Shown: positions 8,181 through 16,553 of the stretch, one piece after another
Layout: each line of letters starts with the position of its first letter
Position numbering within the stretch: position 1 is the stretch's first letter
DNA from: Pseudomonas viridiflava
GTDB taxonomy: Bacteria > Pseudomonadota > Gammaproteobacteria > Pseudomonadales > Pseudomonadaceae
Assembly: GCF_900582195.1 (NCBI RefSeq)
Contig: NZ_UTHA01000210.1
Span: 1 to 64,000 of the forward strand
Reading direction: 5' to 3'
DNA length: 64,000 bases
Program-made: the position numbers and the translations under genes
The notes under the pieces: model-generated
Told to the model about the DNA's origin: nothing
Database searches by the model: none
The model's input: only the letters and a program-made list of their open reading frames with translations

Positions 8181-9095
8181 TTAGCCCTTCACGGCTTTCC
8201 AGATCTTGCTGACGACGGAAACCACCGCCAATACCACCGCACCCGCAATGATCCCCGCTACACCGTTGAGCAACATCGGTACCGCAAACCCGGCACTCCC
8301 CGCCGCTGCGCCAACGCCTTCAATCCAGTCATGCAGCACCGGCACGCCATGGGTAAGGATGCCGCCGCCGACCAGGAACATCGCCGCCGTACCGACCACC
8401 GACAATGTTTTCATCATGTACGGCGCGGCGCTGAGGATGGCGCTGCCGACTTTCTTGGCGAACTGTCCAGGCTTTTGCGTTAGCCACAGGCCGAGGTCAT
8501 CGAGCTTGACGATACCCGCCACCAAACCATAAACGCCCACCGTCATCACAATCGCAATACCGGACATCACAATCACTTGCTGAGTCAGCGAGGCAGTCGC
8601 CACGGTGCCGAGCGTAATCGCGATGATTTCAGCCGAAAGAATGAAGTCAGTGCGAATCGCGCCTTTGATCTTGTCCTTCTCGTACGCCACCAGGTCGGTC
8701 GCCGGATCGGCTACCGCCTCCGTCAATTGTGCATGTTCGGCCTCGTCTTCAGCCGCGCTGTGCAGAAATTTGTGCGCAAGCTTCTCGAACCCCTCGAAGC
8801 ACAGATACGCACCGCCGACCATCAACAGCGGCGTGACCAGCCACGGCACGAACGCACTGATCGCCAGCGCCGATGGCACCAGAATCAGTTTATTGACGAA
8901 CGACCCCTTGGCCACAGCCCAGACCACCGGAATTTCCCGCTCGGCACGCACGCCGGAGACCTGCTGGGCATTGAGCGCCAGATCATCACCGAGCACCCCG
9001 GCGGTCTTCTTGGCAGCCATTTTGGTCATCAACGCCACGTCGTCCAGCACGGTGGCAATATCGTCGATCAGCACCAGCAAACTGCTTCCTGCCAT
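8181..9095 (-). CDS. DUF808 family inner-membrane protein
   Basis: A 304-residue protein beginning MAGSSLLVLIDDIATVLDDVALMTKMAAKKTAGVLGDDLALNAQQVSG, the hallmark start of the DUF808 (YedI) family. Several membrane helices follow (VPWLVTPLLMVGGAYLCFEG, IVMSGIAIVMTVGVYGLVAGIV, GIIAGAVVLAVVSVVSKIW). Length matches E. coli YedI. The function is not known. It is divergent from the TetR gene with 134 bp between starts, so that regulator is a candidate for its control. Confidence 0.9.
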   Translation of the reverse strand: MAGSSLLVLIDDIATVLDDVALMTKMAAKKTAGVLGDDLALNAQQVSGVRAEREIPVVWAVAKGSFVNKLILVPSALAISAFVPWLVTPLLMVGGAYLCFEGFEKLAHKFLHSAAEDEAEHAQLTEAVADPATDLVAYEKDKIKGAIRTDFILSAEIIAITLGTVATASLTQQVIVMSGIAIVMTVGVYGLVAGIVKLDDLGLWLTQKPGQFAKKVGSAILSAAPYMMKTLSVVGTAAMFLVGGGILTHGVPVLHDWIEGVGAAAGSAGFAVPMLLNGVAGIIAGAVVLAVVSVVSKIWKAVKG

Positions 9096-9229
9096 GAATC
9101 CTGTTTCCTTTTATGTATGAATGTTGCGAAGCATAACGCGACGCAGGCCACATGGGGCATTGTTGAGCGCTGCGCGAGGCCGGTGCTACCATGCGCAACC
9201 GCCAGAACAGGCAAGGAACCACCGGGTTT

Positions 9230-9835
9230 ATGAGCACAATCCGCGAGCGCAACAAAGAACTGATCCTGCGTGCTGCCAGTGAGGAGTTTGCCGACAAGGG
9301 CTTCGCTGCGACCAAAACCAGCGACATCGCCGCCAAGGCGGGATTGCCCAAGCCCAACGTCTACTACTATTTCAAGTCCAAGGAAAACCTCTATCGCGAG
9401 GTATTGGAAAGCATCATCGTGCCGATTTTGCAGGCCTCGACGCCGTTCAATCCCGACGGTGTGCCGAGCGAAGTGCTGAGCGGCTACATCCGCTCGAAAA
9501 TCCGCATCTCCCGCGACCTGCCCTTCGCCTCGAAAGTGTTCGCCAGCGAAATCATGCACGGCGCACCCCACCTGAGCGCCGACCTGGTCGAGCAGCTCAA
9601 CGGCCAGGCGAAACACAACATCGACTGCATCCAGAGCTGGATCGACCGCGGACAAATCGCCCCGATCGACCCTAATCACCTGATGTTCAGCATCTGGGCC
9701 GCGACCCAGACCTACGCCGACTTCGACTGGCAGATTTCTGCGGTCACGGGCAAGGACAAGCTGGACGAAGCGGATTATGAGGCGGCGGCGCAGACGATTA
9801 TCCGGTTGGTGTTGAAGGGGTGTGAGCCGGACTGA
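9230..9835 (+). CDS. TetR/AcrR-family regulator, RutR-like
   Basis: A 201-residue repressor. N-terminal helix-turn-helix: RERNKELILRAASEEFADKGFAATKTSDIAAKAGLPKPNVYYYFKSKENLY. The C-terminal half resembles E. coli RutR (IRSKIRISRDLPFASKVFASEIMHGAP; IAPIDPNHLMFSIWAATQTYADF). RutR senses uracil or thymine, but no pyrimidine-catabolic gene is nearby, so the ligand is open. Start set at MSTIRERNKE after the leader GGAACCACCGGGTTT; an ATG 13 codons upstream gives a non-homologous extension. Divergent from the DUF808 gene. Confidence 0.85.
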   Translation: MSTIRERNKELILRAASEEFADKGFAATKTSDIAAKAGLPKPNVYYYFKSKENLYREVLESIIVPILQASTPFNPDGVPSEVLSGYIRSKIRISRDLPFASKVFASEIMHGAPHLSADLVEQLNGQAKHNIDCIQSWIDRGQIAPIDPNHLMFSIWAATQTYADFDWQISAVTGKDKLDEADYEAAAQTIIRLVLKGCEPD

Positions 9836-9850
9836 ATACCGCGTTGACCG

Positions 9851-9929
9851 CTTCGCGAGCAAACTAGCTCCCACATTGGATCTGTGGCGTTCACAAATCC
9901 CCTGTGGGAGCGAGCTTGCTCGCGAATGG
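9851..9929. repeat. REP pair on the 3' side of the RAYT gene
   Basis: Two inverted REP copies; the left copy has an AACTAGCTCCC variant. It directly follows the RAYT stop codon side of the gene (the gene reads leftwards). Confidence 0.88.
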
Positions 9930-9947
9930 AGCGACTCGGTCAGCCTG

Positions 9948-10406
9948 TCAGACCCAAATCGCATCCCACAGCGGATAGTCGCCAAACTTCTGCACTAAAC
10001 CTGCCCGCAAAGGGTTGGCCACGACATAACGCGCTATTTTCACCAGATCCTCCTCTCTCCGCAGTGCCCGATCGTGAAATCCCTGCTGCCATAAACTGCC
10101 TGTTCTATCCGCAGCCAAATTCACAGCCCGTGCGCTCAAGGATTTGGTCCTTTGCATCAGGTCGCTCAAGGAACCTCGCTTCAAATCGATCAACCAATGA
10201 AAGTGATCAGGCATCACCACCCACGCCAAAGAGTCGGCAAAGCCCTGCTCTTGGGCGCTTCGAAATTGGTCAACGACCAACCTGCCCAACGCAAAATCGT
10301 GGAAAACGGGTTCGCGATATAGGGTATTGGCAGTCAGCAGATAAATTCGGTTGGGCTCGTCGTAACGACCAAAGCGCAAGCGATGTGAAGCGGACAGTTT
10401 CGGCAT
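9948..10406 (-). CDS. REP-associated tyrosine transposase (RAYT)
   Basis: A 152-residue Y1/HUH-type enzyme of the IS200/IS605-related RAYT family, which cuts and joins single-stranded REP hairpins. The HUH motif is PDHFHWLID (His68, His70) and the probable nucleophile is Tyr127 in IARYVVANPLRAGLV, which matches the usual [Y]xxxNPxRA context. The start MPKLSASHRLRFGRYDEPNRIYLLT is family-like. The gene is flanked on both sides by REP pairs of the type scattered over this window. It appears intact, so it is a plausible source of the dispersal of this REP class. Confidence 0.9.
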   Translation of the reverse strand: MPKLSASHRLRFGRYDEPNRIYLLTANTLYREPVFHDFALGRLVVDQFRSAQEQGFADSLAWVVMPDHFHWLIDLKRGSLSDLMQRTKSLSARAVNLAADRTGSLWQQGFHDRALRREEDLVKIARYVVANPLRAGLVQKFGDYPLWDAIWV

Positions 10407-10500
10407 TCCTTTGCCCCTTTCAAGAGATGACCTGAAAGGTTAGATCTGCACACGGGGAGGAAGCGTCAAGACTGTTAGCAGGATGTGTCCGTTGAATCGC

Positions 10501-10594
10501 CTTCGCGAGCAAGCTCGCTCCCACAGGGGATTTTAGGTGTTCACACTTTATGTGTCACAACACAAATCCTGTGGGAGCGAGCTTGCTCGCGAAG
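10501..10594. repeat. REP pair on the 5' side of the RAYT gene
   Basis: Two inverted REP copies with a 46-bp spacer between the RAYT gene and the GlcG/HbpS-like gene. Together with 9851-9929 it brackets the RAYT gene. Confidence 0.9.
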
Positions 10595-10616
10595 ACTTCA
10601 GTTCAGACGCTACAAA

Positions 10617-11057
10617 TCAAGCAGCCACCCCCGCATCCGCTCGCAACTCCAGCGCCTCCACCGCTTTAATCGCCACCTGCTCATCAATATCCGACAAATC
10701 CCCGCTAATCCCGATCGCGCCCAGCACGTTCCCCGCCTGATCCCGAATCAACACACCACCCGGTGCCGGCACGACGCTGCCCTGGCCCATGCTGTTGAGT
10801 GCGGCAATAAACGCCGGGCGTTGTTGTGCGTCCAGTGCCAGCAGGCGCGAGCCTTTACCCAGAGCAATCGCGCCCCAGGCTTTGCCGATGGCGATGTTCG
10901 GGCGCAGCAGGCTGGCGCCGTCTTCGCGTTGCAGGGTGATCAGGTGGCCGCCGGTATCGAGTACCGCGATGGTCAGCGGCGCGGCGTTGATGCCGCGCCC
11001 TGCGTTGATGGCTTCGTTGACCAGGTTGACTGCGACTTTCAAGGTTAAAGCGCTCAT
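10617..11057 (-). CDS. GlcG/HbpS-family protein
   Basis: A 146-residue protein of the GlcG/HbpS (DUF336) fold. Typical stretches: VNLVNEAINAGRGINAAPLTIAVLDTGGHLITLQREDGAS and GSVVPAPGGVLIRDQAGNVLGAIGISGDLSDIDEQVAIKAV. HbpS binds haem in Streptomyces; GlcG is encoded with glycolate genes in E. coli. A homologue next to gcl is usual in Pseudomonas, so a role linked to glycolate/glyoxylate use is likely but unproven. It is divergent from gcl, and its upstream region contains one of two TTGTATACAA palindromes, so shared control is probable. Confidence 0.8.
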   Translation of the reverse strand: MSALTLKVAVNLVNEAINAGRGINAAPLTIAVLDTGGHLITLQREDGASLLRPNIAIGKAWGAIALGKGSRLLALDAQQRPAFIAALNSMGQGSVVPAPGGVLIRDQAGNVLGAIGISGDLSDIDEQVAIKAVEALELRADAGVAA

Positions 11058-11092
11058 GGTGCCGTCCTCATTTTGTTATAGGGAAAGTCGTG

Positions 11093-11117
11093 GGCCTGCG
11101 GTTTTCTGCCGCAGGCC
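11093..11117. other. Perfect stem-loop in the leader of the GlcG-like gene
   Basis: A 9-bp perfect inverted repeat (GGCCTGCGG / CCGCAGGCC) with a 7-nt loop lies 35 bp upstream of the GlcG-like start codon. It is not followed by a T-run on either strand, so it is not a standard terminator. It may be an operator or a leader hairpin. Confidence 0.5.
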
Positions 11118-11150
11118 GATGCAACAAATAGAACACAATGATTTATTTTT

Positions 11151-11160
11151 TTGTATACAA
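11151..11160. promoter_or_regulatory. Palindrome TTGTATACAA, upstream copy
   Basis: A perfect 10-bp palindrome of the kind bound by FadR-subfamily GntR regulators. The same decamer recurs at 11289-11298 across the same divergent region. This copy is 91 bp upstream of the GlcG-like start codon. Confidence 0.6.
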
Positions 11161-11244
11161 TAATTCTCGAAAAGCGCCGCATGCGACGAAAAGCCACACT
11201 CAGACGGGCTTCCAACGAATGAAACAGGCGCTTGAGAAAATGGA

Positions 11245-11274
11245 TTGACCTGCGCCGTCCGCCGTGAATACACT
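11245..11274 (+). promoter_or_regulatory. Sigma-70 promoter of the gcl operon
   Basis: TTGACC (11245-11250) and TACACT (11269-11274) are separated by 18 bp, giving transcription from about 11281. The palindrome at 11289-11298 falls just past the start site, where a repressor would block the polymerase. Confidence 0.6.
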
Positions 11275-11288
11275 CTGCGCAAAGCCAC

Positions 11289-11298
11289 TTGTATACAA
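11289..11298. promoter_or_regulatory. Palindrome TTGTATACAA, gcl-proximal operator candidate
   Basis: The second copy of the palindrome, 27 bp before the gcl start codon and just downstream of the predicted transcription start. In P. putida the gcl operon is known to be repressed by GclR; I propose this as the corresponding operator. GclR itself is not in the window. Confidence 0.6.
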
Positions 11299-11325
11299 TT
11301 ACAAAACGTAAAGAGGCACAAAACC

Positions 11326-13101
11326 ATGAGCAAAATGAGAGCAATCGAAGCCGCCGTTCTGGTGATGCGCCGTGAAGGGGTTGATACCGCTTTTGGCATC
11401 CCGGGCGCAGCCATCAACCCGCTGTACTCCGCCTTGCAGAAAGTCGGTGGCATCGATCACGTCCTTGCTCGCCACGTTGAAGGCGCCTCGCACATGGCCG
11501 AGGGCTACACCCGCACCAAGGCCGGCAACATCGGCGTGTGCATCGGGACTTCCGGCCCTGCCGGTACCGACATGGTCACCGGGCTCTACAGCGCTTCGGC
11601 CGACTCGATTCCAATCCTCTGCATCACCGGCCAGGCACCCCGCGCCCGTATGCACAAGGAAGACTTCCAGGCTGTCGACATCACCAGCATCGTCAAGCCA
11701 GTCACCAAGTGGGCGACCACTGTTCTTGAACCGGGCCAAGTGCCTTACGCGTTCCAGAAAGCGTTCTTTGAAATGCGCTCCGGCCGTCCAGGCCCGGTGC
11801 TGATCGACCTGCCGTTCGACGTGCAGATGGCCGAAATCGAATTCGATATCGACGCTTACCAGCCGCTGCCATTGGCCAAGCCAACCGCGACCCGCGTTCA
11901 GGTCGAAAAAGCTTTGGCGCTGCTTGATCAGGCTGAACGTCCATTGCTGGTTGCCGGCGGCGGCATCATCAACGCCGACGCCAGCGATCTGCTGGTTGAG
12001 TTCGCTGAACTGACCGGCATCCCGGTGATTCCGACCCTGATGGGCTGGGGCACCATCCCTGACGATCACCCGCTGATGGTCGGCATGGTCGGTCTGCAGA
12101 CGTCGCACCGTTACGGCAACGCCACCATGCTGAAATCCGACGTGGTGTTGGGTATCGGCAACCGCTGGGCTAACCGCCACACGGGTTCGGTTGATGTTTA
12201 CACCGAAGGCCGCAAGTTCATTCACGTCGACATCGAAGGCACGCAGATCGGTCGTGTGTTCACGCCGGATCTGGGCATCGTTTCCGACGCCGCTGCAGCA
12301 CTGACCGTGTTCATCGAAGTGGCGCGTGAATGGCAAGCCGCCGGCAAGCTGAAGAACCGCAGCGCCTGGCTGCAGGATTGCCAACAGCGCAAAGCCAGCC
12401 TGCACCGCAAGACTCACTTCGACAACGTGCCGGTGAAACCACAGCGCGTTTACGAAGAAATGAATCAGGTGTTCGGCAAAGACACCTGCTACGTCAGCAC
12501 CATTGGTCTGTCGCAGATTGCCGGCGCGCAGTTCCTGCACGTCTACAAGCCGCGTCACTGGATCAACTGCGGTCAGGCCGGCCCGTTGGGCTGGACCATT
12601 CCGGCAGCGCTGGGCGTGGTCAAGGCCGATCCGAACCGCAAAGTCGTGGCCCTGTCGGGGGACTATGACTTCCAGTTCATGATCGAAGAACTGGCGGTCG
12701 GCGCTCAGTTCAAACTGCCGTACATCCACGTCGTGGTGAACAACTCGTACCTGGGTCTGATCCGTCAGGCCCAGCGCGGGTTCGAAATGGACTACTGCGT
12801 GCAGCTGTCCTTCGATAACCTGAACGCGCCGGAACTCAACGGTTACGGTGTTGACCACGTCGCAGTGGCTGAAGGCCTTGGCTGTAAAGCGCTGCGTGTG
12901 TTCGAGCCATCGGAAATCGCCCCTGCCCTGCGCAAGGCCGAACAGATGATCGAAGAGTTCAAGGTGCCGGTGATCGTCGAGATCATTCTGGAGCGTGTGA
13001 CCAACATCTCCATGGGCACCGAGATCAACGCCGTCAACGAATTCGAAGACCTGGCGCTGGTCGGCAACGATGCGCCAACGGCGATTTCGCTGCTTGATTG
13101 A
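11326..13101 (+). CDS. gcl: Glyoxylate carboligase
   Basis: A 591-residue thiamine-diphosphate enzyme that joins two glyoxylates to tartronate semialdehyde plus CO2. The usual ThDP activating Glu is replaced by Val51 (ARHVEGASHMAEGY), exactly the substitution diagnostic of E. coli Gcl. The cofactor motif is GDYDFQF..NNSYLGLIRQ in the C-terminal third, with GTSGPAGTDMVTGLYSA near the N-terminus. Start MSKMRAIEAAVLVMRREG follows AAGAGG; the open frame extends 27 codons upstream through the operator, so that start is rejected. First gene of gcl-hyi-glxR-ttuD-pyk, which channels glyoxylate from glycolate, ethylene glycol or purines to pyruvate. Confidence 0.97.
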   Translation: MSKMRAIEAAVLVMRREGVDTAFGIPGAAINPLYSALQKVGGIDHVLARHVEGASHMAEGYTRTKAGNIGVCIGTSGPAGTDMVTGLYSASADSIPILCITGQAPRARMHKEDFQAVDITSIVKPVTKWATTVLEPGQVPYAFQKAFFEMRSGRPGPVLIDLPFDVQMAEIEFDIDAYQPLPLAKPTATRVQVEKALALLDQAERPLLVAGGGIINADASDLLVEFAELTGIPVIPTLMGWGTIPDDHPLMVGMVGLQTSHRYGNATMLKSDVVLGIGNRWANRHTGSVDVYTEGRKFIHVDIEGTQIGRVFTPDLGIVSDAAAALTVFIEVAREWQAAGKLKNRSAWLQDCQQRKASLHRKTHFDNVPVKPQRVYEEMNQVFGKDTCYVSTIGLSQIAGAQFLHVYKPRHWINCGQAGPLGWTIPAALGVVKADPNRKVVALSGDYDFQFMIEELAVGAQFKLPYIHVVVNNSYLGLIRQAQRGFEMDYCVQLSFDNLNAPELNGYGVDHVAVAEGLGCKALRVFEPSEIAPALRKAEQMIEEFKVPVIVEIILERVTNISMGTEINAVNEFEDLALVGNDAPTAISLLD

Positions 13102-13110
13102 TCGCTTTTA

Positions 13111-13228
13111 GCCCCCTCTCCCTCGGGGAGAGGGCTGGGGTGAGGGAAAGGTTTTGCGGTGCTCGCACAATCGGGATCAGACTCTGGATTCCCCCTCACC
13201 CTAACCCTCTCCCCCAGGAGAGGGGACT
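13111..13228. repeat. Inverted repeat of the CCCTCTCCC..GGGAGAGGG family
   Basis: The left arm is a hairpin CCCTCTCCCTCGGGGAGAGGG followed by CTGGGGTGAGGG, and the right arm CCCCTCACCCTAACCCTCTCC is its inverse. It occupies most of the 179-bp gcl-hyi gap. A second member lies at 61728-61905. Confidence 0.8.
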
Positions 13229-13280
13229 GATCGCGAACAATCTGACCAACCGTGCCACATCCGTTTTTTGGGAGACCACC

Positions 13281-14063
13281 ATGCCGCGTTTCGCAGCCAA
13301 CCTGTCCATGCTGTTCACCGAACAGGATTTCCTTGCCCGTTTCGACGCCGCCGCCAAGGCTGGCTTCAGCGGTGTCGAGTACCTGTTCCCGTACGACTTC
13401 AGCTCTGCCGAAATCAAGGCTAGGCTCGACGCCAACGGTCTGACCCAAGTGCTGTTCAACCTGCCGGCCGGTGACTGGGCCAAGGGCGAGCGCGGTATTG
13501 CCTGCCTGCCGGATCGTGTCGAAGAGTTCCGCGCCGGTGTCGATCTGGCGATTGCCTACGCGCAAGTGCTGGGCAACACCCAGATCAACTGCCTGGCCGG
13601 TATCCGCCCGCAAGGCGTTGACGATGCCACGGTAGAAAAAACCTTCGTTGCCAACCTGAAATACGCCGCCGACAAGCTGCAGGCAGCGGGCATCAAACTG
13701 GTAATGGAAGCGATCAACACCCGTGACATCCCGGGTTTCTACCTGAACAACACGGCGCAAGCCCTGTCGATTCGCGAGCAGGTCGGCAGCGCCAATCTGT
13801 TCCTGCAATACGACATCTATCACATGCAAATCATGGAAGGCGATCTGGCTCGCACCCTGCAATCGCACCTGGGCGAGATCAACCATGTGCAGCTCGCGGA
13901 CAACCCGGGGCGCAACGAGCCGGGCACCGGTGAAATCAACTATCGGTTCCTGTTCGAACACCTTGATCGCATCGGTTATCAGGGTTGGGTGGGCTGTGAA
14001 TACAAGCCGCTGACCACCACCGAAGCAGGCCTGGGCTGGCTGAAAACCCACAACGCAATTTAA
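13281..14063 (+). CDS. hyi: Hydroxypyruvate isomerase
   Basis: A 260-residue TIM-barrel isomerase interconverting hydroxypyruvate and tartronate semialdehyde. Start MPRFAANLSMLFTEQDFLARF is the conserved beginning and follows GGGAGACCACC. Active-site-type segments: VMEAINTRDIPGFYL (Glu) and NLFLQYDIYHMQIMEGDL (Asp/His), then HVQLADNPGRNEPGTGEINY near the C-terminus (Glu). Length equals E. coli Hyi (258). Second gene of the gcl operon. Confidence 0.95.
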   Translation: MPRFAANLSMLFTEQDFLARFDAAAKAGFSGVEYLFPYDFSSAEIKARLDANGLTQVLFNLPAGDWAKGERGIACLPDRVEEFRAGVDLAIAYAQVLGNTQINCLAGIRPQGVDDATVEKTFVANLKYAADKLQAAGIKLVMEAINTRDIPGFYLNNTAQALSIREQVGSANLFLQYDIYHMQIMEGDLARTLQSHLGEINHVQLADNPGRNEPGTGEINYRFLFEHLDRIGYQGWVGCEYKPLTTTEAGLGWLKTHNAI

Positions 14064-14079
14064 GAACACTGCAAAAACC

Positions 14080-14170
14080 CTGTGGGAGCGAGCTTGCTCG
14101 CGAATGCGGTGGTTCAGTCAACACGGATATTGAATGTTCCACCGCATTCGTGAGCAAGCTCACTCCCACA
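14080..14170. repeat. REP pair
   Basis: Two inverted REP copies (the right one with GTGAGCAAGCTCAC variant) inside the gcl operon, between hyi and glxR. Its inner flanks AATGCGGTGG / CCACCGCATT extend the inverted repeat. Confidence 0.9.
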
Positions 14171-14222
14171 CAGAGCAGCTCCCCTATTTGCTTGAGCAAG
14201 ACAAAAACAAGAGGATTTTCTC

Positions 14223-15116
14223 ATGGCTAAAATCGGATTTATCGGCACCGGCATCATGGGCCACCCAATGGCTTCGAACCTGCAGAAAGCCGGTCACAGC
14301 CTGTTCCTGTCGGCACACCACGACGCCGCGCCGGCCGATCTGGTTGCCGCTGGCGCCGTCGCCCTGGCCAACCCGCGCGAAGTGGCGCAGGAAGCCGAAT
14401 TCATCATCGTCATGGTGCCGGATACCCCACAGGTCGACGACGTACTGTTCCGCGCCGACGGCGTTGCCGCGGGCCTGAGCAAAGGCAAAATCGTTATCGA
14501 CATGAGCTCGATCTCGCCGACTGCCACCAAGGCGTTCGCAGCGAAGATCAACGAGAAAGGCGCGCAATACCTCGACGCACCGGTGTCCGGCGGTGAAGTC
14601 GGCGCCAAAGCCGCGACCCTGAGCATCATGATCGGTGGCGACGCCGATGCCTTCGAACGCGCGCTGCCGCTGTTCCAGGCCATGGGCAAGAACATCACCC
14701 TGGTCGGTGGCAATGGCGACGGTCAGACTGCCAAAGTGGCGAACCAGATCATCGTCGCGCTGAACATTCAGGCCGTCGCTGAAGCCCTGCTGTTCGCGTC
14801 GAAAAACGGTGCTGATCCAGCCAAGGTGCGCGAAGCACTGATGGGCGGTTTCGCCTCCTCGAAAATCCTTGAAGTGCACGGCGAGCGCATGATCAAAGGC
14901 ACTTTCGATCCAGGCTTCCGCATCAGCTTGCACCAGAAAGACCTGAACCTGGCCCTGCAAGGCGCCAAAGAGCTGAACATCAACCTGCCGAACACCGCCA
15001 ACGCCCAGCAAGTGTTCAGCACCTGCGCAGCGATCGGTGGCAGCAACTGGGACCACTCGGCGCTGATCAAAGGTCTGGAACACATGGCCAACTTCTCGAT
15101 TCGCGATAACAAATAA
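14223..15116 (+). CDS. glxR: Tartronate semialdehyde reductase
   Basis: A 297-residue beta-hydroxyacid dehydrogenase reducing tartronate semialdehyde to D-glycerate with NAD(P)H. Rossmann start MAKIGFIGTGIMGHPMASNL; substrate-binding signature DAPVSGGEVGAKAATLSIMIGG; catalytic Lys in NGDGQTAKVANQIIVALNI (~170). Length and start match E. coli GlxR (292). Preceded by AAGAGGATTTTCTC, a fair ribosome site. It acts directly after Gcl in the operon. Confidence 0.95.
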   Translation: MAKIGFIGTGIMGHPMASNLQKAGHSLFLSAHHDAAPADLVAAGAVALANPREVAQEAEFIIVMVPDTPQVDDVLFRADGVAAGLSKGKIVIDMSSISPTATKAFAAKINEKGAQYLDAPVSGGEVGAKAATLSIMIGGDADAFERALPLFQAMGKNITLVGGNGDGQTAKVANQIIVALNIQAVAEALLFASKNGADPAKVREALMGGFASSKILEVHGERMIKGTFDPGFRISLHQKDLNLALQGAKELNINLPNTANAQQVFSTCAAIGGSNWDHSALIKGLEHMANFSIRDNK

Positions 15117-15130
15117 AGCCCTGCCCGACG

Positions 15131-15238
15131 CTCGTTCCCACGCTCTGCGTGGGAATGCAGCCCGGGACGCTCCGCGTCCCTGCCGAAGCGGACGCAGAGC
15201 GTCCATTGAGGCATTCCCACGCAGAGCGTGGGAACGAT
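15131..15238. repeat. Long inverted repeat of the GTTCCCACGC family
   Basis: Outer arms CTCGTTCCCACGCTCTGCGT / ACGCAGAGCGTGGGAACGA enclose inner arms GGGACGCTCCGCGTCCC and GGACGCAGAGCGTCC. Three members occur in this window (here, 17977-18083 and 55691-55804). They sit in intergenic gaps and could form cruciforms or stable RNA hairpins. Confidence 0.85.
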
Positions 15239-15278
15239 CATCAGCATTAACCAAGAACAATAAGATTGGGAGCCCGCC

Positions 15279-16553
15279 ATGTCGGTCGATCCGCAACAAC
15301 TGCTGCGCGAGCTGTTTGCCACAGCCATCGACGCGGCCCATCCGAACCAGGTCCTCGAGGCCCATTTGCCTGCCGATCGCAGCGGTCGGGTGATCGTCAT
15401 CGGTGCCGGCAAAGCCGCCGCCGCGATGGCGCAAGTGGTCGAGCGCTGCTGGGAAGGTGAAGTATCGGGTCTGGTTGTGACCCGTTACGGTCACGGCGCC
15501 CCGTGCGAAAAAATCGAAGTGGTCGAAGCCGCGCACCCGGTGCCGGACGCTGCTGGTCTGGCCGTGGCCAAACGCGTGCTCGAACTGGTCAGCAACCTGA
15601 GCGAAGACGACCGCGTGATCTTTCTGCTCTCCGGTGGCGGCTCTGCCCTGCTGGCGTTGCCGGCCGAAGGCATCACCCTCGCCGACAAACAGTCGATCAA
15701 CAAAGCCCTGCTCAAATCCGGCGCGACCATCGGCGAGATGAACTGCGTGCGCAAGCACCTCTCGGCGATCAAGGGCGGCCGTCTCGGCAAGGCCTGCTGG
15801 CCTGCCACTGTCTACACCTACGCGATTTCCGATGTACCGGGCGACCTCGCCACGGTCATCGCGTCCGGCCCGACCGTGGCCGACCCAAGCACGTCCGCCG
15901 AAGCCTTGGCGATCATCAAACGCTACGGCATCGAGATCCCGGTCTCGGTGCGCAACTGGTTGCAAAGTCCTGAATCGGAAACCGTCAAACCCGGTGATCC
16001 GTCCCTGGCGCGCAGCCACTTCCAGTTGATCGCCCGTCCTCAGCAATCGCTGGATGCGGCGGCGGTGAAATGCCGTCAGGCCGGTTTCAGCACGCTGATC
16101 CTCGGCGACCTTGAAGGCGAATCGCGCGAAGTGGCGAAAGTCCACGCTGGCATCGCTCGCCAGATCATCAATCACGGCCAGCCATTGGCAGCGCCGTGCG
16201 TGATTCTTTCCGGTGGCGAAACCACCGTCACCGTGCGCGGCAATGGCCGTGGCGGGCGCAACGCCGAATTCCTCCTCAGCCTCACCGAAAACCTTAAAGG
16301 CCAGCCGGGCGTCTATGCGCTGGCCGGTGACACCGACGGCATTGATGGCTCGGAAGACAACGCCGGCGCGATCATGACCCCGGACAGCTACGCCCGCGCC
16401 GCTGCCCTCGGTTTGAGCGCCAGCGACGAGCTGGATAACAACAACGGCTACGGCTATTTCGCGGCGCTCGATGCGCTGATCGTCACCGAGCCGACCCGCA
16501 CCAACGTCAACGACTTCCGCGCCATTCTGATCCTTGAGAGCTGCAAATCATGA
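15279..16553 (+). CDS. ttuD: MOFRL-family glycerate kinase / hydroxypyruvate reductase (TtuD)
   Basis: A 424-residue member of the GckA/TtuD (DUF4147 plus MOFRL) family. Members are called hydroxypyruvate reductase in older annotation but include true glycerate 2-kinases. Here GlxR makes D-glycerate and Pyk follows, so glycerate 2-kinase yielding 2-phosphoglycerate fits the pathway best. Features: GRVIVIGAGKAAAAMAQVVE near residue 30, FLLSGGGSALLALPAEGI, and a C-terminal MOFRL-type end GGETTVTVRGNGRGGRNAEF, GDTDGIDG. The stop overlaps the pyk start (ATGA). The precise catalytic activity is inferred. Confidence 0.88.
   Translation: MSVDPQQLLRELFATAIDAAHPNQVLEAHLPADRSGRVIVIGAGKAAAAMAQVVERCWEGEVSGLVVTRYGHGAPCEKIEVVEAAHPVPDAAGLAVAKRVLELVSNLSEDDRVIFLLSGGGSALLALPAEGITLADKQSINKALLKSGATIGEMNCVRKHLSAIKGGRLGKACWPATVYTYAISDVPGDLATVIASGPTVADPSTSAEALAIIKRYGIEIPVSVRNWLQSPESETVKPGDPSLARSHFQLIARPQQSLDAAAVKCRQAGFSTLILGDLEGESREVAKVHAGIARQIINHGQPLAAPCVILSGGETTVTVRGNGRGGRNAEFLLSLTENLKGQPGVYALAGDTDGIDGSEDNAGAIMTPDSYARAAALGLSASDELDNNNGYGYFAALDALIVTEPTRTNVNDFRAILILESCKS

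Noticed and set aside
11299..12858. 519-codon minus-strand open frame opposite gcl
   Set aside because: Shadow of gcl on the opposite strand with low-complexity composition.
14184..16175. 663-codon minus-strand open frame across glxR and ttuD
   Set aside because: Runs through two well-defined genes and an inverted repeat; composition typical of antisense frames.
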